Positions 9,545 through 21,510 are shown, numbered from the stretch's first letter. The stretch: DNA of 64,000 nt from Oncomelania hupensis (GCA_036898135.1 CM072514.1:78333442-78397441); one strand, 5' to 3'. Numbers and translations: made by a program. Notes: a model not told the origin generated them from the letters alone.

Positions 9545-10369
9545 GTAAGTTTGAAGTTCATTTTATAATACACTACACTACAGTTTACTTTTTCCAAATA
9601 AAACCAGAAAGTTGTACTATTCCTCTACTACACCCACGTCCCCCAACTTGTCCCCCACCCTCCTAAACCCCAGCTTCCATTTCTTTTGTCATTTTGGAAA
9701 GAACGTACGTTCGAGTCTAAAAGTCTTCTAACACTTGTTAAAACTAATTGTCGTGCGAACATTGTATTGAATCAATAAACGCCGTAGACGAACGAATTAA
9801 TACGGTGCATGAAAATCAATGTAGTTTTGGACCGTTAGCCGAATTAAAGGCCTACTTCCATCCCAAACGATATTTGAATCACGTGTAGGGGTGCTGAAAG
9901 TAATAGCATATAAATATTTGTGGTGGTAGTCGACCTTCAAAAACAAGATCTTTGACGCAACCGATGACGTACAAATTAATTTTGACGCACAAAAAAAGTA
10001 CTTAAAGATTTTTCAGGTCTGCATAATATGTTCCATATGAGTCATATGGGCTTTGACCATGTAGCTAACATTTCCTTTAACGTGTATGTGTGTTCTTTGA
10101 GTGTTCAGATGGTTGAGTCTTAGTCAAGTCTTGTGTATATCGAGTGACTTTATCATGGAGGGGACTCTATACTGGCTATGCTGCGCATGCGTCACATCTT
10201 CTGTGAAAACTTCGTTCAATCACTAGTCTCAAAATAATTAAATTCAAACTTAACCTTCCAGGTACGTCTCGTATAACGTATCATTTAAAATATAGTTATG
10301 AGCCTAAACCTGTTTTAATTACAAGGTTAGATGGAATCAACTCATTTTCTTCTCTGCGTCTTTTCACAG
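9545..10369 (+). other. Intron 1
   Basis: AT-rich DNA with no recognised element or RNA gene. It starts GTAAGT and ends TTTTCACAG. Confidence 0.6.
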
Positions 10370-10629
10370 ATTACAAACGTACAATCGTCCTGGGGGTGCA
10401 GGCTGCAGTGTCCGTAGCGCTGATGCAAGAATGGTTGAACGCTGGAAATATGTCGATCGCAATCTCACCCTTACCGGTCATGGTGCGAATGCCTTACCCG
10501 TCGTACAAGGAAAATTTTGTGAAAAAGTTTTTGATGCAATTGTTCACCGCGTTTCTTCTGATGTCCTTTTTCCTCCCGTTCGTGCAGACCACTGCAAACA
10601 TTATCTACGACAAGGAAAAGAAGCTGAAG
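10370..10629 (+). CDS. ABCA transporter, exon 2 (end of extracellular domain, TM2)
   Basis: The acceptor CTTTTCACAG precedes 10370, and the first two bases complete an Asp codon with exon 1. The protein includes VLGVQAAVSVALMQEWL, the ABCA segment that lies just outside the membrane (VQxAVDxAI-like), then MPYPSYKENFVKKFL and the hydrophobic helix FLMQLFTAFLLMSFFLPFV, followed by YDKEKKLK on the cytosolic side. The donor is AAG|GTAACT in phase 0. Helix, charge and motif order match ABCA membrane domain 1. Confidence 0.9.
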
Positions 10630-10980
10630 GTAACTGCTTCCTCTTCTTCTGCTCGCAGCCTTCATGACAGTATATGTTTATTATATGGATGACACCTTAA
10701 TAGTATATTAGTGGGCCTTAGGAGATCCTTTTTAGTTTTATCTGCTGATGTCATGGGTGACGTCATGGTGATGTAATGGATGACGTCATGCAGGCGTCAT
10801 GTTGGTGCTGGGGTGGTGTTAAGAGCCTAGAGTTTTATGATGATGGCTATCTGCTGGGTGCCTCTTTTGATGTGGAGTGTTAATTGATTTATCATATCTG
10901 GAAAGTCAGAAAAAGCCAGGGAAGAAAAAATGATTATCAGACATTTACTTGAAAGGAATTATTATTTACGAATAGTATAA
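10630..10980 (+). other. Start of intron 2, no gene seen
   Basis: Ordinary DNA with a few TGACGTCATG repeats near 10745-10800 (GTGACGTCATGG, ATGACGTCATG). These resemble CRE/ATF palindromes but may be chance. Confidence 0.4.
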
Positions 10981-11004
10981 AGACATGACTATGAGCTTGC
11001 GTGG

Positions 11005-11063
11005 GACACACACCCACACACACATACACACATACACCCACACACATACCCACACAAACACAT

Positions 11064-11103
<40 letters not shown>
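11005..11103. repeat. CACACA/TATATA microsatellites
   Basis: Impure CACACA runs at about 11008-11075 are followed by about 11 TA repeats at 11076-11100. Confidence 0.8.
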
Positions 11104-11104
<1 letters not shown>

Positions 11105-11188
11105 TTTATTTAACAATGATTAATGCACACCCGCACACGCACCCACACACATACTGTGACTGTGTAATTACTCTCTTGAGGGTGAGGA

Positions 11189-11769
11189 TTGTTTGATTGA
11201 TTGATTGATTGTTGCTTTAGGTCCAGCGGACTCTTCCGAGCCAAATCAGGACCTGACAACCCCCAATCCGCATAAAAGATCTGCCGAAACAACCCTAGTG
11301 GGAAAATTGAATGCCCTCCACCGGCCAGTCACTTTACAATAAAGACATCCCACGCAGGGGACGGCTGAGGCTTTACCCCAACTACTCGAACCCCCGGTTA
11401 CAAAAACAAAATAGAATACAAACATCATTATAAATCATCAACAAAACACATACATATAAAATGCCTATAGTGCTAAATAATAACATCATAGGAAGCCCTA
11501 GTGACCACCCGGCAGAAAGCGTCCAACACTCCCAAGCTGATCCAACAGACCTCATACACAAACAAGGAGTCTTGTCCAGGAATAGTTTTCAAGAAAAAAG
11601 GTAGGTCATTGATCTAGCGACGAAGAAGATAGTATAGCAGAGTGATAGGACAGATCAGGAATGGGAAAGAGCAAATGAGGAAGACAGCGACAGTGGGAAT
11701 TTAAAGCACTAAATTTCCAGAAAGTGGGGATACTATTTATACTGAAACCCCCGGCACTCCAACGGGGGT
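11189..11769 (-). mobile_element. 590-bp repeat, minus orientation, full-length copy
   Basis: Read on the minus strand it begins CCCCGTTGGAGTGCCGGGGG, has TATAAATAG about 15 bp further on, a long unique body, and ends in GAGTCCGCTGGACCTAAAGC with an ATCA tandem tail (plus-strand GATTGATTGATT at 11190-11212). It is the same element as 12614-13196 and 16250-16831. It has no open frame. Nonautonomous and mobilised by a LINE, as judged by tail and target duplications in the other copies. Confidence 0.7.
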
Positions 11770-11892
11770 ACTGTTGCCGCAGTGAATCAGTCATGCCTAC
11801 ACAGGCAAGACAGGTTTTCAACTGGGGCTTTCACTTTTCCCTTTATAGGTTAGAACAATCTACAGTGGCAAGATTGCTCATGACCCCAAGGG

Positions 11893-11983
11893 GTTTGAGG
11901 GTGAGGAAGGTAAAGCAGCGAGGGAGAGAGATAGGCATCACCCTCATTACACTGTGTGATCTCCAACATCACGCTCCCCTACG
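11893..11983 (+). mobile_element. tRNA/5S SINE, body fragment
   Basis: GGTAAAGCAGCGAGGGAGAG through ATCACGCTCCCCTACGGCC is the 3' half of the SINE, without head or tail. The opposite orientation to copies 1-3 shows that this is a separate insertion. Confidence 0.65.
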
Positions 11984-12245
11984 GCCAGCGACTTAAGGCG
12001 CTGGCTGATACAGGATCTAACTGAAGCCGCCCAAGTTTGGCAAAATTTGTGTGTTATACAAATCTTTAATAATAATAAAAATAATTATAAAAGTGCAGGG
12101 ATGGATTTAACCGGAAATTACCGGTATTTTACCGGTTTGAGAATAAAAATACCGTTGAAAAATCAGTAGCCGGTAGAGCCTACCGGTTCTTATTTTGTTT
12201 GACTGGTTTCAAAAATAAAGGAAAAGAGAAAGAAAAACAAGAGAA

Positions 12246-12249
12246 ATGA

Positions 12250-12322
<73 letters not shown>
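12246..12322. repeat. GA microsatellite
   Basis: About 35 GA repeats with one or two interruptions, followed by short CAGC repeats. Confidence 0.9.
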
Positions 12323-12325
<3 letters not shown>

Positions 12326-12613
12326 CCAGCCAGCCAGTCAGCCACGCTGATTAATTATTTGTTTAGGGAGTGTAGACGAGAGGCCTGCGAATGCGTTCAG
12401 TAGCCTTGCCATATTCTTTGAGGTAATTAATACAGAATGATATAACATTGGCGGGCGCAAGGCTATCGTGAATATGGATAAATTAAACTCGCGCACTTTT
12501 CGATTTTTTCTTTCCTCGTGCTCGTCAGTATGTATTGCGAGAGTGGCAGATAGGCTAGTAATAATGAAGAAGCAAAAATCTCATTTTTCATTTTTTGCTA
12601 AGGGGGAGAGGGG

Positions 12614-13196
12614 CGATTACATTACATTACATAATTATTGCTTCAGGTCCAGCGGACTCTTCCGAGCCAAATCAGGACCGGACAACCCCTGATCCGCATA
12701 AAAGATCTGCTGAAACAACCCTAGTGGTAAAACTGAAAGCTTTCTACCAGCCAGTCACTTTACAATAAAGACATCCCACGCAGGGTACGCTGAGGCTGTA
12801 CTCTAATTTATTGAACCCCCGTTTACAAAAACAAAATAGAATACAAACATCATTTCAAATTATCAACAAAACACATACATATAAAATGCCTACATTGCTA
12901 AATAATAACATCATAGGAAGCCCTAGTGACCACCTGGCAGAAAGCATCCAATATTCCCAAGCTGATCCAACAGACCTCATACACAAATAAGGAGTCTTGT
13001 CCCGGAAGAGTTTTCAAGAAAAAAGGTAGGTGACTGGTCTAGCAAAGAAGAAGATAGTATAGCATATTGATAGAACAGAGCAGGAATGAGAAAGAGCAAA
13101 TGAGAAAGACAGCGTCAGTGGGAATTTAAACACTAAATTTCCAGAAAGTGGGGATACAATTTATACTGAAACCCCCGGCACCCCAACGGGGGACCA
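12614..13196 (-). mobile_element. 590-bp repeat, minus orientation, with target duplication
   Basis: This is a complete copy of 583 bp flanked by GAGAGGGG at 12606-12613 and 13197-13204. On the minus strand it runs from CCCCGTTGGGGTGCCGGGGG and TATAAA to GTCCGCTGGACCTGAAGCAA and a GTAAT tail. The variable pentamer or tetramer tail plus an 8-bp duplication points to LINE-driven retrotransposition of a SINE-like RNA. I find no tRNA-, 7SL- or 5S-like head. Confidence 0.75.
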
Positions 13197-13204
13197 GAGA
13201 GGGG

Positions 13205-13735
13205 AGATAAAAGAAGTTTATGTGAAGACAAGATGTTTCTAATGAAACAGAAAGTGCATTAACAGAGTCGCCATCTACTTGTAATAGCCTACGTCTTTAG
13301 AAAACTTCGACGTCGACAGAGCGAGGGAGGTGTTCGAGTTAAGCAAAACGCGACGGAAATAGGTAAGAAAGGCCTGTTATTTACTTTTATTTTTGGCAAA
13401 CCTCGTTTCAGTTATAGTTAGTAGGCTTTACGGTGAGCAATAAATTAATCACTGCATTTTCTGTGGCAAAAATAATGACGCATTATTAAGCTTTGCTATG
13501 GGTCATACCGGTTTCCGTGACTGGCCTACCGGTTTGCGTTCGAGTGGGTTTGTTTACTGTGACGTCGTACCGGTTTTGCAAATCCCTAGGACGATCACTG
13601 AAAGTGGTAGAATGCCAATTTTAAATCTGGTAAAAATTGGTGTATTTATAATACAATGAATATAACTAAAAGTAAAAGACGAATAAATAGTATAAACAAA
13701 AAGTAGTTATTGCGGCTGCTTTTTAACTTGTTATA
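13205..13735. other. Intron 2 DNA without recognised element
   Basis: The tetranucleotide-like word ACCGG recurs here and at 12110-12190 (TTACCGG, TACCGGTT), suggesting a decayed repeat spanning 12100-13590 that the 590-bp repeat interrupted. No coding signal. Confidence 0.35.
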
Positions 13736-13738
13736 ATT

Positions 13739-13769
<31 letters not shown>

Positions 13770-13802
13770 GAAAAGCACGACCAAGCCTTAAATACACAAG
13801 AG

Positions 13803-14070
13803 CAAGCCGTAGGGGAGCGTGATGTTGGAGATCACACTTATCTTGGGCTAGCATAATGAGGGTGATGCCTATCTCTCTCCCTCGCTGCTTTACCTTCCTC
13901 ACCCTCAAGAGAGTAGGTACTCAGTCAAGTTGAGTCAACTGGGGGTGGGGGGGGGCGTTGTTATTTCCCGCTTCACGTTTTGCGGTCACCCATCCAAGGT
14001 CTAACCACACTGGACGGTGCTTAACTTGCGGCACAGTAGTGAGTGCTCCAACCACTGCGCTATCCGACAC
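13803..14070 (-). mobile_element. tRNA/5S chimeric SINE, copy 3 (tail missing)
   Basis: The minus strand begins at plus 14070 with GTGTCGGATAGCGCAGTGG and keeps the 5S-like CCGCAAGTTAAGCACCGTCC and GGATGGGTGACCGC. The 3' end stops in GCTCCCCTACGGCTTGC near 13803, without the TTTACC tail, next to a T/G homopolymer pair at 13737-13770. It is the third independent copy with the same head-to-5S junction. Confidence 0.75.
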
Positions 14071-14848
14071 CCTTCGTAGTCAGAGATTAAAAAACAACAA
14101 CTGCAAAAGTCATTAGCATCTACAAAATCATTTAGCCTTCTCTCTCAAAAAGACCTTAAACGTTTATGCACCATCCTGGTATCCGGGACACTTGTATGCC
14201 TCAGTCATCCAGATATTAAAACAAATCCATCAATCCACTCATTCAAGGTTGTGTAGTTTTAAACTTTTTTCTCAAAACTGGCTAATTCTGACATCAATCA
14301 AATGTGTTGCTGGATATAAAAAATGAAAAAGAAAAGGTGTTGCTATCTGCTAATTGAAAAGACTTGTGCATTATTAGAGAGAAGTAAGCCTATCCTGTAA
14401 ATAAAAACATATTGGATTAAATGTGATGTTGTGAGTACAATATATTTTGTATCTTTTACATAGAAAGTAACAAAAGTATTACTAAGTGATTTGTACATAA
14501 ACAAGGTGAACGCACTGTTAGAAGACAAAATATAATTATGGTTTATACAAATGTGACAATAGAATGTGTAGTTTCATGAAGTTGCTGTTTTGATTAGGCA
14601 ACATACTGTGTGACGACATGATTCTCTTGTGACATAAATCGTGAAAACATAAGGGATTATTTTTCATCTTCTCATCATCAGGTAAGAAAATATTTTCCAA
14701 ATCTGAATAATTCACTTCTGGCTTATTTGGTCCTAATAGTGGAACAGAGTACCTAGCAGGTATCTCTTTGTGATCTTAAAATTTAAGTTAGAAATTCAAT
14801 TATTCAGAAATGAATGTACTAAGCATAATATGTATGACTTTCTATATA
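14071..14848. other. Intron 2 DNA, nothing recognised
   Basis: AT-rich sequence, no repeat family, RNA gene or conserved frame seen. Confidence 0.5.
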
Positions 14849-17800
14849 GGAAGATGGAGATGACAAGGGAGCGCAGCAGCCTTACCTTGGAATGTAGACT
14901 GATGGTCCTGTCTTTCCAAATTGGCTTCAACCTTGCCAGGGCAGCAGTTGTTTGTCCTGCGATCCTGGAGAGGACTTCCTGTCGGGACCCATTGTCTGAT
15001 ACAGTGGCTCCTAAATATTTGAAGCTATGCACTGTGTGGAGGGATTGGCCTTGGACTTTAATGTCCGTGTTGATCCCATTGGTGTTGTTAGTCACCATTT
15101 TGGTCTTCTCTGCACTTATTTCCATTCCATAAGCTCTGGGGGTGGTGTCAAGCCTCTGTACCAGCTGTTCAAGTTCTTGTTCCTCTCCAGCCAAGCCATC
15201 AATGTCATCCGAAAATCGAAGGTTGGAGATTGCTCTTCCCCCTATGCTGATTGTGCCTTCGTGATCTGCAAGGGCATCTTACATGATGTGCTCTAGGAAG
15301 ATGTTGAAGAATGTTGAAGAGAGTAGGCATCACTGACGCACACCGATTGTTGTTGTGAACCAGTTTCCGATGGCGCTGTTGTGGAGGACTGCACTGGTAG
15401 CCTTGTCATACAGGCTTTTGATGACTTCAATAATTTTAGGGCTGATGTGTACACTCTCATGGTTGCCCATAGAGCTGCATGCCAGAATCGGTCAAACGCC
15501 TTTTTGAAGTCTACGAACACATGATATAGATGTTGCTGGTGCTGTAAGAATTTATCGCAGATTATTCTGAGGTTGAACATCTGTTCAGTGGTACTTCGCC
15601 CTGCCCTGACTCCTGCTTGCTCTTCAGCTATGATTTGTTTAGCTTGGGGTTTCAGGTTGAGTATTATTTTCAGGAGGACCTTGCTGGGATGGCTGATGAG
15701 GCTGATGGTGCGGTAATTTTCACATTCTTAAAAGTTACCTTTTTTGGGACGAGTGATGACAAGCGACGGGGCCCATGGGAAAGGCCACTCCCCACTCTAC
15801 CAGATCTTGTTACAGATAAGGGTGAGTGCGTCAATCATCGCTTCTCCTCTTGCTTGAAGCAGTTAAGCGGGAATGTTGTCCACTCCCGCTGACTTCCCCT
15901 TCTTCAGCGATTGCACTGCTGCCTCAACCTCTTCTAGGAGAAAATGGGAGGATTTCTTCTTCTTCTCTGTTCTCTGGACATGCTAGAAATTATGGGTTTC
16001 CGTTTGGTGTGTGGTTGTAAAGGTCAGAGCAGTACTCTGTCCATCTGTCCAAGACTTCTTGTTCTTCTGTAAGGCATATATATATACCAGACTTGCTTTG
16101 GATCGTGGAGACCTTGGGCTGTTTAACAGTTGTCAGCAGCTTCACGGTCTGGTAGGCCTTCTTGCTGTGTTTTTTTTGTTCAGACTGTTCTCTATTTCCT
16201 GGCATTGATCTTCTATCCAGTTCTCCTTTGCTGTGCGCATGCCTTTCGGTGCCCCGTTGTGGTGCCGGGGGTTTCAGTATAAATAGTATCCCCACTTTCT
16301 GGAAATTTAGTGCTTTAAATTCCCACTGTCGCTGTCTTTCTCATTTGTTTTTTCTCATTCCTGCTCTGTTCTATTAATCTGCTATACTATCTTCTTCTTC
16401 GCTAGACCAGTCGCCTACCTTTTTTCTTGAAAAATCTTCCGGTACAAGACTCTTAATTTGTGTGGGAGGTCTGTTGGATCAGCTTAGGAATATTAGACGC
16501 TTTCTGCCAGGTGGTCACTAGCGCATCCTATGATGTTATTATTTAGCAATGTAGGCTTTTTATATGTATGTGTTTTGTTGATAATTTATAATGATGTTTG
16601 TATTCTATTTTGTTTTTGTAAACGGGGGTTTAATAAATTAGAGTATAGCCTCAGCGCCTTCTGCGTGGGATGTCTTTATTGTAAAGTGACTGGCTGGTGG
16701 AGAGCATTCAGTTTTACCACTAGGGTTGTTTCAGCAAATCTTTTATGCGGATCGGGGGTTGTCCGGTCCTAATTTGGCTCGGAAGAGTCCGCTGGACCTA
16801 AAGCAATAATCATGTAATGTAATGTAATGTAATGCCTTTTCGGATGTCATTGTTGATTTTTCGGTAGGCATCAGCTGCCTGTGAGGTGTTCTTTTTCTTT
16901 TTCATCTCTCTTCGTTTATCACACAGGTCCAAAAGTTCAGGTGTGATCCACAGCTTCTTCTTTGGCCCTTGCTTTCCAAGGATCTCCATGGCGGCATCTG
17001 TCACAGCCGAGTTGAAGGTGGTGGTCATGGTGTTGACATCTACTTCACCAGCTCCGAAAATGAGCAGTGGTGCAAATTTCCCTCCAATTGTGGCCTGAAA
17101 TAGTTCTGCCTCCTCCTGATCTTGCAGTTTGTCCAGATCGAACTTCAGTCTGGTGCACTTTGCTGTATTTACTCTCTTCAAGTGGAGCCGGAAAAGCATC
17201 ATCACGAGATCGTGGTCACTTCCAATGTCTGCTCCTGGAAATGTTCGTGTTCTGCCAATGTTGATGCTTGATCTGAAGCGTTTCTTAACCCTGATGTAGT
17301 CGATCTGGTTGTGATGCTCCCCGCCGGGACTGTGCCATTTCCATCGTCTGGATTTTTTTTGGGGGGACCAAGCGTGTTTGCCAGTATCAGATTGTTGTAT
17401 CTGGCAAACTCCATCAGTCTCAGACCCCTGTCATTTGTCTCGTTGTTGCAGTGGGGTCCACATGTGTCTCCCCAGTTGTGGTGCGTATCTTGGCCAACCT
17501 TGGCATTCCAGGTGCCTTCCACTATGACTATGTCCTTCTTCGGCACTTGGTCAAGGACAGCCTGTAGATTTTCATAGAAATCCTTCACTTCGATGTTGTC
17601 ATAGTCTGATGTTGGGGCATAGGCCTGGATGATGGTGATGTTGAAAAAGGCCGCCCTCAGACGGATGGTAATGAACCTACTGGAGCCTGGGCGGGAAACC
17701 CATGACAGTGTCTAGAATGTTCTTGTGGACCAAGAATTCAACTCCGTGTTCGTGCATGTCATCTCTACCGCTGAAATATAGCTTGTGGCCTTTGTAGGTC

Positions 17801-17975
17801 GTTGTTTCACCTATGCCATTCCAGCGCAGTTCGCTGATCCCTAAAACGTTCCATCGATAGTGGTCCATCTCGTGAGCTAGTTCTTGTAATTTTCCATCCG
17901 CAGTTAGGGTCCTGACATTCCAGGTTCCTATGACGATGTTATTTCTGGTGCGGATCTTGCTAAGTTGTCCATCTA
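14849..17975 (-). mobile_element. Near full-length RTE-like LINE, minus strand, decayed
   Basis: Reading right to left: the endonuclease starts with a GTWNVRTL-like segment near 17930, followed by MDHYRWNVLGISELRWNGIG (17868), VIVEGTWNAKVG and CNNETNDRGLRLMEFARYNN (about 17500), then the linker. RT follows at about 15200-15580 (VFVDFKKAFDRFWHAALW; FADD-like part near 15200) and the C-terminus with KTKMVTNNTNGINTD, FKYLGATVSDNGS and KVRLLRSLVISIFLY (14800-15150). Several frameshifts and the loss of the extreme 3' end make it inactive. The 590-bp repeat is inserted at 16250-16831. A single-ORF EN-RT layout without RNase H fits RTE-type elements. Confidence 0.75.
16250..16831 (+). mobile_element. 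590-bp repeat inserted in the RTE LINE
   Basis: A complete plus-strand copy of 582 bp runs from TGCCCCGTTGTGGTGCCGG through TATAAATAG (16280) to GGAAGAGTCCGCTGGACC and four GTAAT tail units. It is flanked by ATGCCTTTCGG (16239-16249) and ATGCCTTTTCGG (16832-16843). The LINE sequence resumes directly at the duplication. An AATAAA lies at 16632. Confidence 0.8.
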
Positions 17976-17984
17976 CTAAAGTGG

Positions 17985-19240
17985 CTAAGTAATAATAATA
18001 AAGTAGGCTTATATAGCGCGATACCCCAGCTCAGGGCTGGGCTCACCGCTCTTAACATAGGATATATCTTTAAAACAAACACAGACAATAAAACAAGGTA
18101 TTCACACCAACCGTACTCGCAAAGGTATACAAGGGAACAACAACATATACAATACACTTCACATGCATAATAAAAAAGTATTAATACAATGGCATATTAG
18201 ATAATAGTAAGATTCACCATACAAATTTAAAATGTAACTAAAACATTTGTTACATCTGACAATGGTTAATTAATACAATGATCGGATATAAAAGACAAGA
18301 TCCGCATCCTCACTATTGCAGAAATAAAATATTATCAGTAACATAATGCAGAAACTAATGCCAAAATAAGTATGTAAAACTAATTAAATACTCAGATATA
18401 AATGTACACACTATTTACATGTCAAGCCATGGACGGCACCCCACCGGCACCCGTCAGTGGTCGGAGGATACGAGTCAATCAGGATAATAGAGTTTGAAGA
18501 AATGGGTCTTGAGTGCGTTTTTGAAGGCCTGGGTGGTCGGTATGTTGCGGATGTGTGGTGGGAGAGAATTCCATTATTTGGGAGCGCAGAAAGAGAAAGA
18601 TTGTTCACCATATGTCTTAGTGCGTGTCTTGGGAACAGAAAGAATGTGCGCATCTGCAGAGGAGCGAAGCTGTAGAGTGGGTGAGTAGACAGAAGATCAG
18701 TAAGATATAAAGGGTAGGAGTCAGAGAAGAAGTTGTGGCAGAGAGTGGACAGTTTGTAGTCGATGCGGGCTTGAACAGGGAGCCAGTGCAGAGAATGGAG
18801 AAATGGAGTGATGTGATTGCGCTTTTTTGCCTTAAGAACTAACCTAGCAGCAGAGTTTTGGACCCTTTGCAGTTTATCGATAAAGTGTTTAGGTGAACCT
18901 TACAATACATTACATTACATGATTATTGTTTTAGGTCCAGCGTGAACCTGACAAAAGAAGGTTGCAATAGTCTAGACGAGAGAGAACGATGGCACAGACT
19001 AATGTTTTTGAAGCACTAATAGTGAAGTAATGGCTGATGGAGCTGAACTGACGAATGGCGGTGTAAGCAGAGCGACAGATGTGTGAGATGTGATTGTTGA
19101 GAGACATGTCATCGGAGAGAATGTAGCCAAGATTCCTAGCAGAGGGAGAGAACTGTATGTCAGAGCAGCCTACTTGAAGAGAAGTGGGGAGAGATGAGGC
19201 AAAGGATGATTTGTGATTGTGGATAAGGAGTGCTTCTGTA
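17985..19240 (-). mobile_element. L2/CR1-like LINE, RT C-terminus and 3' end, minus strand
   Basis: The minus strand reads LGYILSDDMSLNNHI, then TLVCAIVLSRLDYCN, KLQRVQNSAARLVLKA, HITPFLHSLHWLPVQARI and YKLSTLCHNFF, followed by a proline/serine-rich end. This is the classic CR1/L2 RT thumb. The 3' end holds GAGCCCAGCCCTGAGCTGGG and a TTATTA tail. A 41-bp fragment of the 590-bp repeat interrupts it at 18901-18941. Small frameshifts are present. Confidence 0.75.
18901..18941 (-). mobile_element. 41-bp ultra-short insertion of the 590-bp repeat end
   Basis: Only the last bases (minus: GCTGGACCTAAAACAATAAT and a GTAAT-type tail) were inserted. They are flanked by GTGAACCT at 18893-18900 and 18942-18949. 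The LINE frame resumes after the duplication. It is an extreme 5' truncation. Confidence 0.75.
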
Positions 19241-19244
19241 CTCA

Positions 19245-19370
19245 GAATCTATTTAAATTATCACAGCCAAACTTGGTAATACCAAAGATCTTTGGTAATA
19301 CCCACGAGACCTCATAAATGATCCGTGAATGAATGACTTCACTCCAGGGTCGGGGTCAACAAATGTTAGT
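19245..19370. repeat. Unnamed interspersed repeat, copy 1
   Basis: AATCTATTT...ACTTGGTA...CCCA.GAGACCTC...GTGAATGAATGACTTCACT recurs in similar form at 21825-21940. The copy also contains the small palindrome TTGGTAATACCAAAG. Family unknown. Confidence 0.55.
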
Positions 19371-19384
19371 CCACGTCCTTGAAG

Positions 19385-20027
19385 GCATCGAGATACCTTC
19401 ATACCAACACAGGGGCTTCTCAGGGCTGCGTCATATCCCCTGCATTCTTCACTTTCTACACGGCCGACTGTCGCTGTACCGCTGAAGACGCCTTCTAAGT
19501 CACGTTTTCTGACGACACGTCCTTGACTGGCATTAGGACAACGAGCGAGAGCTCGTATCGCTGCGCCGGGGAAAAGCTCGTCCGATGGTGCGACGACAAC
19601 CATCTCCTCCTCAACGTCTCTAAGAAAAGAGATGATTGTTTACAGGAGGTGCGTTCCAACACTCGACCATTTGGTCTTTGGGGGTGAAGTGGTGGAGGGA
19701 GTGGACAAGTTCAAGTACTTGGGGTCCATCATCGACAACAAGTCGGACTGGTCCCCTAACGCCCTGCTGCTCCTCAAGAAGGCCAATCAAATTCTCTAGG
19801 TTATGAGGCAGAATGTCTTCTATGTGAGCTCCAAGATTTTGAGCTTTTTTACAGGGCGACGGTGGAGTCCATTCTGACCTACAACAGCCTATGCTTCTTC
19901 GGCAGCCTGAAAGAGCAGGACAAGACCAGGCTGGCAAAGGTCACAAAGGCTGCCGTCAAGCTGATTGGCAGACCCGCCTTTGACCTTCAGGCGCACTTCG
20001 AGGCGAAAGCAGTGAAGCGCTTGGGAA
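19385..20027 (+). mobile_element. CR1-like LINE RT fragment, plus strand
   Basis: Broken frames give NTGASQGCVISPAFFTFYTAD (motif around the GxPQG block), then FSDDTSLTGI (the FADD motif with Ser for Ala), VRWCDDNHLLLNVS, KFKYLGSIIDNKSDW and VESILTYNSLCFFG. These are RT palm and thumb blocks of CR1-type elements. Frameshifts near 19490, 19625 and 19800 show it is dead. It joins an RTE fragment at about 20028. Confidence 0.7.
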
Positions 20028-20180
20028 CATTCATCTCCAACGACGAAGTCCGACAGACCATCAAACAAGCCATTGGACAACACGATGACATGCTCACAGT
20101 GGTGAAGAAACGGATGGTATGGCCCCGTCACCAGACCATCAGGCCTTGCAAAGACTATCCTGCTAGGCACGGTTCAAAGA
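20028..20180 (+). mobile_element. RTE-like LINE fragment
   Basis: SNDEVRQTIKQAIGQHDDML followed by TVVKKRM and a degraded GHV..SGLAK segment. Same region as in 4652-5169. Confidence 0.7.
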
Positions 20181-20640
20181 GGCCACCATTTCTTTTTTTT
20201 TTCTGGGCCATCATTTTCATATTAAATATTGCAAGTTCCATAAGGAGCATGTGAATTATATGGGCTGTGCTGTTCTAGTTAACTCTTAGTATGCAACAAC
20301 ATTGGGTTATTTGATCATACATACATGCATGAGAGGTCACGTGAAGGTCAGTGTCATCCCAGGGTCAGGGTTCCTAAAGGTGAAGGTCATACCAAGGTAG
20401 ACTTTTTTTTGGCGTAATACAACTTTTGTTGTAGTTTATTTGATAGTATATGAGTGTATTTGGAGCCGGCGGTCAATTTCATCGCAAGGTCAAGAGCACA
20501 GAAAGATCGAAGTCAGTATTTGCATTTGAATGCCACCTTTTAATTTTTTTTCTTTCTGGGCACTCATTTTCATGTTAAATTTTTAAAGTTCCATAAGGAG
20601 CATGCGAGTCCTATGAGCTTTGCCATTCTAGCTCTTTTTC
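20181..20640. repeat. Interspersed repeat with GGTCA half-sites
   Basis: The unit TTCTGGGC.CTCATTTTCATG.TAAAT...GTTCCATAAGGAGCATG occurs at 20195-20260 and 20550-20615, and again at 24580-24625. Between the units lie CACGTGAAGGTCAGTG, GGTGAAGGTCA and CGCAAGGTCAAGAGC. This is a dispersed family rich in AGGTCA-like words. No coding frame. Confidence 0.6.
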
Positions 20641-20652
20641 TTTAACTGGCAG

Positions 20653-20890
20653 GAGACGATGAAATTGATGGGCCTTACTTCGCCAATTTACTGGCTGTCG
20701 TGGTTCTTCACTGTCTGGATCTACTTCGCTATTATCACGGGCCTCTATGCGTTTATCTTAACCCTAAATGTGTCTGGAGACGGCAGTGTATTAATGTACA
20801 GTGATGTCAGCCTCTTCTACTTCGTTGCCATGCTGTTCTCCACTGCTCTCATCTCTGTCTGCTTCTTGCTCAGCGCCGTCATCAAGAAAG
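20653..20890 (+). CDS. ABCA transporter, exon 3 (TM3 and TM4)
   Basis: The acceptor TTAACTGGCAG precedes GAG at 20653 in phase 0. The frame reads ETMKLMGLTSPIYWLSWF, the strongly conserved ABCA segment after TM2 (K/R-E-x-M-x-x-M-G-L), then helices WFFTVWIYFAIITGLYAFIL and SLFYFVAMLFSTALISVCF, and SAVIKK. The donor AAAG|GTCAGT leaves phase 1. The exon gives the cytosolic coupling helix region and two transmembrane helices of domain 1. Confidence 0.92.
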
Positions 20891-21271
20891 GTCAGTACAT
20901 TGGACTGTACCAAAGAGTACGGCTACTTACCCCACCCTACACTCTCACAATGTCAAGGTGTCCTGGAACTCTTGCCCGGGTAGAAGGTGATAGAAAAGAG
21001 GTTGAGTGGGTAACTTTGTCCTTTTATTACCCAAAACAAGCGCAATTTCAACGAAAAAATTAGGATCACAGCCCGGAGGAGGGGAGGAGAGGGGGGGCAT
21101 TGGATGAGATGGGTGAGGGTGGGGAGGATTGGGGGGATAGGGAGGGAATGGGATTACAAAATACACATATAGAAAAATAATGGGCGGGAACTATGAAAAA
21201 ACGTCACAGGCAAATCACGGAATAGACATACAAACACTCAACGAACGGAACGAAAAGGCCATACAAAATTG
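20891..21271 (+). other. Start of intron 3
   Basis: A G-rich stretch at 21075-21150 (GGAGGGGAGGAGAGGGGGGG) is followed by plain sequence. No gene seen. Confidence 0.5.
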
Positions 21272-21510
<239 letters not shown>

